Below, piece after piece: positions 57,469 to 64,000 of a stretch of DNA of 64,000 bases. The stretch comes from Peribacillus butanolivorans (GTDB taxonomy: Bacteria > Bacillota > Bacilli > Bacillales > DSM-1321): positions 3,619,840 to 3,683,839 of the forward strand of contig NZ_LGYA01000001.1 of NCBI RefSeq assembly GCF_001273755.1. Direction: 5' to 3'. A model generated the notes under the pieces. It was not told the DNA's origin. It saw nothing but the letters and a program-made list of their open reading frames with translations, and ran no database searches. The translations under genes and the position numbers were made by a program. Position 1 is the stretch's first letter. The number at the start of each line of letters is the position of its first letter.

Positions 57469-57660
57469 ATGAAACGAAAATATTCCCCTTATACTTTACC
57501 GCCTTGGATGAAAAAATTCCGCGGTGTTTGCCAGCAGTTCATTATCCCTTTTATAGTATTCCAAGGGTTGCGGACGCTGATTTTCCCTACTTTCTTTGAT
57601 ATGCTTCTGCTAATCGTATTTATTTTCTTAGCTATGTCTTTATATTTCGAATGGATTTAA
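57469..57660 (+). CDS. Small membrane protein, probably sporulation-specific
   Basis: A 63-aa protein with a basic N-terminus (MKRKYSPYTLPPWMKKFRGV) and two hydrophobic stretches (~22-38 and ~42-62, the latter MLLLIVFIFLAMSLYFEWI). AAGGAAGG precedes the ATG. A promoter of the sigma-K type lies just upstream and a shared terminator downstream, so it is a complete single-gene unit convergent with ysxE. I do not recognise a characterised family. Late mother-cell expression would place the protein in the spore outer membrane or coat layers (inference). Confidence 0.75.
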   Translation: MKRKYSPYTLPPWMKKFRGVCQQFIIPFIVFQGLRTLIFPTFFDMLLLIVFIFLAMSLYFEWI

Positions 57661-57682
57661 TTATTCCCCTACAGAAAAAAAA

Positions 57683-57717
57683 TATACATGACTGGAGGTA
57701 ATCCAATCATGTATATT
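57683..57717. terminator. Bidirectional terminator, small membrane gene / ysxE
   Basis: AAATATACATGA...TCATGTATATTT hairpin with an eight-A run on one side, between convergent stops. Confidence 0.75.
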
Positions 57718-58796
57718 TAGCTTGGGGGTGATTGCTCTTCTTTAACAGCTTCAGTAGCCGCCTTTTTCTTCTGTTCAATCTCTTCGATTTTCATCACCAT
57801 ATATTCAATATTCTTCAGGAGCCAAAATTGCCGCTGCAGTTGGGTTACATTATCTAGTTCTGTTCTATGGCCTCTGCCGTCCGAATAATTCTTCACTATA
57901 TCTAGAGCCGATCCCGGAAAAGCAAGATAGCTTTGCATCAGCAGCAATTCTTCTTCTTTTAACGGGAAATAACGGAGATAGTTATATAGCCAATCAACAC
58001 AGTCATCACATTGGACAGGATAGGTCCTCGCCGATTTGACTAGGAATGGGAGTAAATCGAAATGAGGAGGTGCCGTATTCGAATTCTCGAAATTAATAAA
58101 GTAACCATATCCACGTTCATCATAAACAAAATGCTTTAATGAGACCTTTCCATGCGTGACAACAGTCCGGATTTTTTCACTTTCCTTTGTTTTTTCATAC
58201 CACGTTTCAAACTTCTTAATCGAGTACCTCAGTGCCTGTGATATATCTGTGAAAAAGGAACAAACCGTCATTTCAAATGGAGACATATACCACTTCTTTT
58301 CACAGCTATCAATATACTCATCCATAAAATCCTTCTCGTTATTCCAGGCATCCAATGTTCTCTCATAATGAGATTCTCGTTCCTCAATATCCACATCTAT
58401 TTCTTTTACAGACAACGTATGCATCCGGGCAAGCTCCCTGAACATTTGCTTATGGCTTTCATCGCGCTCTCCGTTTCTCTCGTTATTCAACCAGGGCATC
58501 AGGTAATACAAACGACCATTATGAAGAACCGCATAACGTTGATCCATCGTTTGATAAATGGGAACAATTCGGTTATACCCGCGATGATACAGTTTTTGAA
58601 CATTTTTGATAAAATCAATGCCGTTGTGCGGTAAAATGGACTTCAAGGCAAATGTACCGCGATCACTATAGACTTTTTTCACTCGTCCGAAATCCTCTAT
58701 ATATTGTACATATAGGGCATATTCTTTCAAAACTTCTCCTGTGTCCCTATCCCAATTATTAGTCTGCTGATTCTCGTTTTCCCTCACGAGACTCAC
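57717..58796 (-). CDS. ysxE: Spore coat protein YsxE (CotS-family kinase fold)
   Basis: A 359-aa protein of the CotS/phosphotransferase-like family, placed in the spore coat in B. subtilis in dependence on SpoVID. N-lobe: YSDRGTFALKSIL (~42-54). The catalytic-loop region is VVTHGKVSLKHFVYDERG (~212-229), where the usual HGD is HGK, so the catalytic Asp is missing. NFENSNTAPPHFDLLPFL follows, with Glu in place of the metal-binding Asp. It is therefore likely a pseudokinase with a structural role. The Lys/Glu-rich tail is low complexity. GTG start; exact codon uncertain. It lies 174 nt downstream of spoVID. Confidence 0.9.
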   Translation of the reverse strand: MSLVRENENQQTNNWDRDTGEVLKEYALYVQYIEDFGRVKKVYSDRGTFALKSILPHNGIDFIKNVQKLYHRGYNRIVPIYQTMDQRYAVLHNGRLYYLMPWLNNERNGERDESHKQMFRELARMHTLSVKEIDVDIEERESHYERTLDAWNNEKDFMDEYIDSCEKKWYMSPFEMTVCSFFTDISQALRYSIKKFETWYEKTKESEKIRTVVTHGKVSLKHFVYDERGYGYFINFENSNTAPPHFDLLPFLVKSARTYPVQCDDCVDWLYNYLRYFPLKEEELLLMQSYLAFPGSALDIVKNYSDGRGHRTELDNVTQLQRQFWLLKNIEYMVMKIEEIEQKKKAATEAVKEEQSPPS

Positions 58797-58970
58797 TCAC
58801 TTTCTCTAAAAAAACTCGCCAATTGGATTCCTATAGCCACCAAAGGCGTAGTCACATTCAATCTTAATTTCTTAGATTGTCTTTCATATTTACCAAAGTT
58901 TATTAAATTACAACTCAATTACTATAGTAAAAAACAGGAGCAGTGCCATCTGCTCTGCTCTCTGCCGTAC

Positions 58971-60389
58971 TTAATTTTTATAAGCAATCGCCTTCGGTAT
59001 ATAAATGACTTGCCCTTCATGAACGTTCTGATTCGACTCCAATTCATTGCTGAAGAGTATAGATTGAACAGTAACATCATAGCGCTGTGCCAAATCATCC
59101 AACGTTTCCCCTTGCTGAACAATGCAAACCTTCATCCTGACCAGTTCTTCCTCTTGTTTTCGTCCGAATAAATCCATAATGGATAAATGCTTATCCGCGT
59201 GCTCTGTCGTCTCTTTATCATCACGTTCCGAGGCTTGTTTTCTGCCTTTATAATTTTTAACTTCTTTGGCTGGTTGCTCTGGATTTTCTTTTCTTTTAAA
59301 CAAATCCCTTATAGACGATTGGTGTTCCTCTTCGTTTGCTACTTTCACATGCTCATTGAGGATAGGGCCTGCTTCATTAACAGCTTTTTCCTGCCGATCG
59401 ACTTCCTCGGATCCAAATGGCGATACAGGATTCTTACTAACTGGGACATTTTGTTGATTACTTACATAAACCGATTCTTCTTCTTTCTTAATCTCCGAGT
59501 TCTCTACGGCTTTCACCAGTCTGCTAACTTCTGCCTCTAGATTCTCATCTTGAATGGGAGACTCCGGAATCTTATCAACTGGATGACTATGGCGATCAAT
59601 TAGGTAAATCACTTCTTCTTCCTCTTCGGCTTCTTCCCTGTTTACTTCTTCCCACTGCTCCTCTTCTGGATACGGTGAAACAGGAATTTCAAAAACTGGA
59701 GCATTATGCTGTTCACTTAAATAGATAGGCTCCTCATCATCTTCTTCCTCAGTTTCAGACACTCGTTTTGCCTCGGCAGAAAATGGCGTGTATAACTCTT
59801 CTTCCTGCTCATCACGAAACACCGGTTGAAAATCTGGGATTGGCGGGACCCCAGCCGCATATGGAATGTATGACTCATTTTCTTCGTCTGTTTCTTCTTG
59901 TTCATCGGTTTCTGTTTCCACGACCTCCAGTTCCGTATCGGTACGTTCTTCCACATATGAATCATTATAGATTCCGGTTATCAACAAATCCGCCTGCAAT
60001 TTTAAACAGTTATGCTCAGGTAGAGCATAATCAAAACTTTGAATCGAGACATCAATTTCATCTAATGAGGCAATCCGATTATTCGGAATCGTTATATCAA
60101 CCGGAAAACGGTGTGTGAACTCATTGAGTCCATCGAGATTCCTCTCAACCTTTTGAACGGATCTTGGCAAAAAGGTCTGTGAAAACTCTTCTTGTTCACC
60201 ATTTTGCGAGTCCTTGTATTCACCGCATAAATCTAACGAGCCTCGTATAAAAACATATTGATCACTTTCTTGAATCGTCACATTTGGATCGAGGGAAATG
60301 GAATATAGCTCAGCCACTTCCTGTCCCTTCTGGAACCAAACGGATTCCTCTAAAGAAAATCGTAAATACGATTCATTTTCTTGCGACAA
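58971..60389 (-). CDS. spoVID: Spore coat encasement protein SpoVID
   Basis: Needed for the coat to wrap the forespore; binds SpoIVA, SafA and other coat proteins. About 472 aa. The N-terminal domain (~1-145, LRFSLEESVWFQKGQEVAEL) is conserved in the family. A long acidic Glu-rich middle (~150-410) holds three copies of a YLxxQHNxPVxxIPVSP block at ~221-239, 260-278 and 307-324. A C-terminal LysM domain (~420-467, VQQGETLDDLAQRYDVTVQS) binds peptidoglycan. I start at TTG (SQENESYLRF) with AAAGGAGG 7 nt upstream; the longer frame is unsupported. Upstream lies array 3. Confidence 0.92.
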   Translation of the reverse strand: MSQENESYLRFSLEESVWFQKGQEVAELYSISLDPNVTIQESDQYVFIRGSLDLCGEYKDSQNGEQEEFSQTFLPRSVQKVERNLDGLNEFTHRFPVDITIPNNRIASLDEIDVSIQSFDYALPEHNCLKLQADLLITGIYNDSYVEERTDTELEVVETETDEQEETDEENESYIPYAAGVPPIPDFQPVFRDEQEEELYTPFSAEAKRVSETEEEDDEEPIYLSEQHNAPVFEIPVSPYPEEEQWEEVNREEAEEEEEVIYLIDRHSHPVDKIPESPIQDENLEAEVSRLVKAVENSEIKKEEESVYVSNQQNVPVSKNPVSPFGSEEVDRQEKAVNEAGPILNEHVKVANEEEHQSSIRDLFKRKENPEQPAKEVKNYKGRKQASERDDKETTEHADKHLSIMDLFGRKQEEELVRMKVCIVQQGETLDDLAQRYDVTVQSILFSNELESNQNVHEGQVIYIPKAIAYKN

Positions 60390-60496
60390 GACAACTCCTC
60401 CTTTCAACTTCAGTAAACGGTACCTATACCAATAACAATCTATGAAGAAAGGCTGTTGATTATTCCTTAATATCATCGGAAACCATCTTGCCCTTA

Positions 60497-60996
60497 AGCC
60501 CTTCAACCACTTTTATTCGGCCTTCTACCATTTAATTCGGCCTTCAACCATTTATTTCGGCCTTCAACCATTTAATTCGGCCTTCATCCACTTTTATTCG
60601 GCCGTTAACCATTTATTTCGGCCTTCTACCATTTATTCGGCCTTCAACCATTTAATTCGTCCTTCAACCACTTTTATTCGGCCTTTAACCATTTATTTCG
60701 GCCTTCAACCATTTAATTCGGCCTTGATCCACTTTTATTCGGCCGTTAACCACTTTTATTCGGCCTTCTACCATTTAATTCGGCCTTCATCCACTTTTAT
60801 TCGGCCTTCAACCACTTAATTCGGCCTTCAACCAATTTTATTCGTCCTTCAACCATTTATTTCGGCCTTCATACATTTATTCGACCTTCAACCATTTATT
60901 TCGACCTTCATCCACTTTTATTCGGCCTTCAACCATTTAATTCGTCCTTCTTCCACTTTCGGCCTACAAACTTTTTTTGGGCCTTCTGCCACTTAT
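60497..60996. repeat. Tandem array of ~24 units of ~19-21 bp (array 3)
   Basis: About 24 imperfect copies of a CGGCCTTCAACCATTTAATT-type unit fill the hemL-spoVID gap. Unit ends alternate between ATTTAATT, ATTTATTT and ACTTTTATT, so unit length moves between 19 and 21 bp and no frame is kept. A few units have CGTCC, CGACC or CGGCCGTTAA in place of CGGCC. The core TTATTCGGCCTTC overlaps in sequence with array 2 (ATTCGACCTTC). Confidence 0.97.
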
Positions 60997-61011
60997 TGAT
61001 TGAAATTCTAT

Positions 61012-61067
61012 AAAAAAACAGGCTACCTTTCTCCAAAAGTTTTTGGATAATGGTAGCCTGTTTTATG
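61012..61067 (-). terminator. Terminator of the hem operon after hemL
   Basis: Minus-strand AAACAGGCTACC...GGTAGCCTGTTT with a stretch of T after it; also has an A run in front. It lies ~40 nt after the hemL stop. Confidence 0.9.
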
Positions 61068-61107
61068 TGTTTCAATTAGCTAGGTAGTTCAGGAAGTCCT
61101 TTTTAGA

Positions 61108-62397
61108 CTATTTTTTTAATTTTGCAAAAGCCTGTTCAGTTGCTGCAATGGTCTTTTCGATATCTTCATCACTATGTGCTGTAGATAGGAATAAACCTTC
61201 GAACTGGGACGGCGGCAAGTAGATACCTTGGTTAGCCATTTCCCTATAATAGGAAGCAAAGAACTCTAAATCAGAAGTTTTTGCTGTATCATAATTAACT
61301 ACATCTTCATTCGTAAAGAAAAGTCCGATCATTGAACCAGCACGGTTAAATGTATGAGGAACACCATATTTTTTAGCAGCTTCTCCAATGCCTTTTTCGA
61401 GCATGTCACTTTTACGGGTAAACTCTTCATAAGACTCTGGAGTCAATTGGCTCAGCGTTTCAAGTCCGGCTGTCATGGCAAGCGGGTTTCCAGATAATGT
61501 TCCTGCTTGATAGATTGTTCCACTCGGTGCAATTTGTTCCATGATTTTACGTTTACCTCCGAAAGCTCCGACCGGTAAACCTCCGCCAATAACTTTACCA
61601 AGACAAGTCAGGTCCGGCTCAATGCCAAAATAGCCTTGTGCACAATTATAACCGACTCGGAAACCTGTCATCACTTCATCAAAAATCAATAGAGCCCCGT
61701 ATTGGGTCGTCAAGTCGCGCAGGCCTTCCAAGAAACCAGGTTGTGGTGGCACGACACCCATGTTCCCCGCAACAGGCTCCACGATGATACAGGCGATGTC
61801 TTCGCCAAATTGCTCAAACGCATATTTTGTTGCTGCAAGATCATTATATGGCACAGTAATTGTATTTTTTGCGATGCCTTCTGGTACACCTGGGCTATCT
61901 GGTAGACCTAACGTTGCAACGCCAGATCCGGCCTTAATTAACAAGGAATCACCATGTCCATGATAAGAACCTTCAAACTTCAGGATTTTATCACGGCCAG
62001 TATATCCTCGCGCTAATCTTAAAGCACTCATAGTCGCTTCCGTTCCTGAAGAGACCATACGAATCATCTCAATCGAAGGAACCCGTTCAATGACAAGCTT
62101 AGCCAATTCATTTTCAATCACGGTAGAGGTTCCGAAGCTTGTACCTGATTCCGCTACCTTTTTCAGTGATTCAACGACACGATCATTCGTGTGACCCAGG
62201 ATAAGCGGTCCCCAGGAAAGAACGTAGTCTATATATTCATTGCCATCGATATCATACATTTTCGAGCCTTTGCCACGCTCCATGAAAATGGGGTCCATGT
62301 CCACAGATTTAAAGGCACGGACCGGGCTGTTCACGCCGCCCGGCATCAAATTTTTTGCTTCAGCAAACGCTTTTTTCGATTTTTCAAATGACCGCAT
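61108..62397 (-). CDS. hemL: Glutamate-1-semialdehyde 2,1-aminomutase
   Basis: PLP enzyme that makes 5-aminolevulinate from glutamate-1-semialdehyde in the C5 heme pathway. The 429-aa length is standard. [15 protein letters not shown] (~18-32), [16 protein letters not shown] (~120), [12 protein letters not shown] (~240) and the PLP lysine in [18 protein letters not shown] (~265-282) are all present. It follows hemB by 35 nt and ends the hem operon at a strong terminator. This is the operon-linked paralogue rather than a stand-alone gsaB, by context. Confidence 0.96.
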   Translation of the reverse strand: MRSFEKSKKAFAEAKNLMPGGVNSPVRAFKSVDMDPIFMERGKGSKMYDIDGNEYIDYVLSWGPLILGHTNDRVVESLKKVAESGTSFGTSTVIENELAKLVIERVPSIEMIRMVSSGTEATMSALRLARGYTGRDKILKFEGSYHGHGDSLLIKAGSGVATLGLPDSPGVPEGIAKNTITVPYNDLAATKYAFEQFGEDIACIIVEPVAGNMGVVPPQPGFLEGLRDLTTQYGALLIFDEVMTGFRVGYNCAQGYFGIEPDLTCLGKVIGGGLPVGAFGGKRKIMEQIAPSGTIYQAGTLSGNPLAMTAGLETLSQLTPESYEEFTRKSDMLEKGIGEAAKKYGVPHTFNRAGSMIGLFFTNEDVVNYDTAKTSDLEFFASYYREMANQGIYLPPSQFEGLFLSTAHSDEDIEKTIAATEQAFAKLKK

Positions 62398-62432
62398 GAT
62401 TCAGTCCCCTTTTCTCTATCAGGTTATATTTT

Positions 62433-63428
62433 TTATCTTTTATTATCTTCGTCAATCCAGCGTGCTACCTCTTTTGAAAAATACGTAATGATTAGGTCCG
62501 ATCCTGCACGTTTTAAGCCTGTCAGCATTTCCATAACAATTGCTTTTTCATCAATCCAGCCATTATTGGCCGCAGCTTTTACCATGGAATATTCTCCGCT
62601 CACATTGTATGAAACAACAGGAAGATTAAAGTTATTTTTTACATCTCTGATGATGTCCATATAAGAAAGGGCTGGTTTCACGATTAAGAAATCCGCACCT
62701 TCAGCAACATCTGATTCCGCTTCACGGAACGCTTCAAGACGATTCGCTGGATCCATTTGGTACGTCTTCCTGTCACCAAATTGTGGCGCGCCATTCGCAG
62801 CTTCACGGAATGGGCCGTAAAAGGCTGAAGCGTATTTTACAGCATAGGACATGATAGGGATATCTTCATAACCCGCTTCATCCAAACCTGCACGAATGGC
62901 CGCAACAAATCCGTCCATCATGTTAGAAGGTGCAATGATATCAGCGCCCGCTTCGGCCTGGCTAATAGCCGTTTTAGCAAGAAGGTTAAGAGAAGCGTCG
63001 TTTAAAATCTTGTCTCCCTCAACGACTCCACAATGGCCATGGCTTGTATACTCACAAAGACAAGTATCAGCAATGACAATGATTTCCGGGTATTGTTTTT
63101 TGATAAGACGGGTCGCCTCTTGTACAAGACCGTTATGATGAAAAGCACCTGTGCCATGTTCGTCTTTATCATGATCAAAAGGGACACCAAATAAAATGAC
63201 TGATTTAATGCCTAGACTCACGACTTCATCCATTTCTGCTCCCAGATTATCCATAGAAAGCTGATAAATACCGGGCATCGAGCTAATTTCATTTTTTACG
63301 TTTTCTCCGTCAATGACGAAAATCGGATAGATTAAATCCTCTTTATGCAATTGTGTTTCACGGACTAGAGCTCGCATGCCAGCACTTGCACGCAGGCGAC
63401 GGTGGCGATTGAATGGAATGTCTTTCAT
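62433..63428 (-). CDS. hemB: Delta-aminolevulinic acid dehydratase (porphobilinogen synthase)
   Basis: Joins two 5-aminolevulinates into porphobilinogen. The 331-aa protein has the metal-site Cys residues in [16 protein letters not shown] (~120-135). The catalytic lysines are in [17 protein letters not shown] (~195-211) and [16 protein letters not shown] (~248-263). GGGGAGG precedes the ATG. It overlaps the hemD stop by 4 nt and precedes hemL, in B. subtilis order. Confidence 0.97.
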   Translation of the reverse strand: MKDIPFNRHRRLRASAGMRALVRETQLHKEDLIYPIFVIDGENVKNEISSMPGIYQLSMDNLGAEMDEVVSLGIKSVILFGVPFDHDKDEHGTGAFHHNGLVQEATRLIKKQYPEIIVIADTCLCEYTSHGHCGVVEGDKILNDASLNLLAKTAISQAEAGADIIAPSNMMDGFVAAIRAGLDEAGYEDIPIMSYAVKYASAFYGPFREAANGAPQFGDRKTYQMDPANRLEAFREAESDVAEGADFLIVKPALSYMDIIRDVKNNFNLPVVSYNVSGEYSMVKAAANNGWIDEKAIVMEMLTGLKRAGSDLIITYFSKEVARWIDEDNKR

Positions 63429-64000
63429 TTTAAAGTTCCTCCCCTATTATTCTTTTTTACAATAAATCGTATTAATTCCTCAACCATTGCTTCTGTTGTA
63501 TAAACATCTGGACACACATCGACAGTTAAACCATGTTTAGAAGCCGTTTTAGCAGCAATTGGCCCGATGCAAGCAATGATAATGCTTTCTATGTATGTAC
63601 CCAATTTATTGCGGTCTATAATCTGTAAGAAGTGCTCTACCGTTGAAGAGCTTGTAAAGGTTATGATATCAATTTTCCGACTAACTATCAGTTGAACAAG
63701 TTTTCGTTCACTCTCATCAGGAAGTACGGTATGATAAACAATCACTTCATCACAGGATGCACCAGCTTTATTAATCTCATCCGCAATGACCGCGCGCGCG
63801 AGATTTCCTTTTGCCAGCAAAACACGGGATCCGGGTTGAAGTAGTGAAATGAACTCCGAAACAAAACCTTCAGCAACAAACTGAGATGGAATAAAATCCG
63901 CTACATATCCATGGCACTTCAGTGCTTCTTCTGTTTTTGAACCGATAACTGCTATTTTTGGAAGCCTAACAGGCTTTTTTCCGAGAAGTGCAAAGAGGAA
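63425..64000 (-). CDS. hemD: Uroporphyrinogen-III synthase, partial (5' end beyond window)
   Basis: Closes the linear tetrapyrrole with inversion of ring D to give uroporphyrinogen III. The frame stays open to the right edge (entering at [20 protein letters not shown]), so ~191 C-terminal residues are present and the N-terminus is missing. Family features: [51 protein letters not shown] and [15 protein letters not shown]. Sequence identity in this family is low, so the hemD-hemB-hemL order supports the call. Confidence 0.92.
   Translation of the reverse strand, partial: FLFALLGKKPVRLPKIAVIGSKTEEALKCHGYVADFIPSQFVAEGFVSEFISLLQPGSRVLLAKGNLARAVIADEINKAGASCDEVIVYHTVLPDESERKLVQLIVSRKIDIITFTSSSTVEHFLQIIDRNKLGTYIESIIIACIGPIAAKTASKHGLTVDVCPDVYTTEAMVEELIRFIVKKNNRGGTLK

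Noticed and set aside
60497..60996. CRISPR array
   Set aside because: Units are contiguous at 19-21 bp with no unique spacers, and no cas gene is present; the same holds for the arrays at 1-345 and 32878-33035.

Overview
The window is a low-GC Firmicute chromosome, from a spore former of the family Bacillaceae. Nearly all of it matches, gene for gene, a backbone remembered from Bacillus subtilis: hemD-hemB-hemL, spoVID-ysxE-valS, folC-comC-spoIIB-maf-radC, mreBCD-minCD, spoIVFA-spoIVFB, rplU-prp-rpmA-spo0B-obg-pheB-pheA, nadR-nifS / nadB-nadC-nadA, safA, bofC-ruvA-ruvB-queA-tgt-yajC, spoVB, secDF-recJ-apt-relA-dtd, yrvJ, hisS-aspS and 6S RNA. An RNase E/G gene sits between spoIVFB and rplU, which B. 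subtilis lacks. Together with long intergenic repeat arrays this suggests a Bacillus sensu lato outside the subtilis group, perhaps Peribacillus-like. That last placement is inference from memory, not tested.

Most genes lie on the minus strand and read from right to left. At the right edge are heme synthesis genes (hemD partial, hemB, hemL), then a large ~20-bp repeat array, the spore morphogenesis pair spoVID-ysxE, and a small membrane gene on the plus strand behind a sigma-K-like promoter. valS follows with its T-box leader. Next comes a plus-strand pair of overlapping ATP-grasp ligases that interrupts the valS-folC neighbourhood. Then follow folC, comC, spoIIB, maf, radC, the rod-shape and division genes mreBCD-minCD, a plus-strand S1-domain gene resembling yabR, the spoIVF sporulation protease operon behind a sigma-E-type promoter, rng, the L21-Prp-L27 ribosomal block behind an L21 leader, spo0B, obg and pheB-pheA.

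The middle holds the NAD module: nadR and nifS on plus, nadB-C-A on minus, with a shared divergent control region. It also holds a decayed zinc metallopeptidase gene, the spore coat gene safA with an overlapping kinase-like gene, a YhcN/YlaJ lipoprotein gene, bofC and ruvAB. The left part carries queuosine-tRNA genes queA and tgt, yajC, spoVB, comN, secDF, recJ, apt, relA, dtd, a five-SH3b amidase, and hisS-aspS with a T-box leader. 6S RNA follows with its own promoter and terminator.

The unexplained material is mainly intergenic. Three separate tandem arrays (about 1-345, 32878-33035 and 60497-60996) have a ~20-21 bp period and share a T-rich core ending in TCG, but have different tails. Other departures from the backbone are the ATP-grasp pair, the relocated or duplicated yabR-like gene, the metallopeptidase pseudogene, a MITE-like inverted repeat beside rpmA, and a probable ATC start codon in a yrzE-like gene. 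I saw no tRNA, rRNA, insertion sequence, prophage or CRISPR array.
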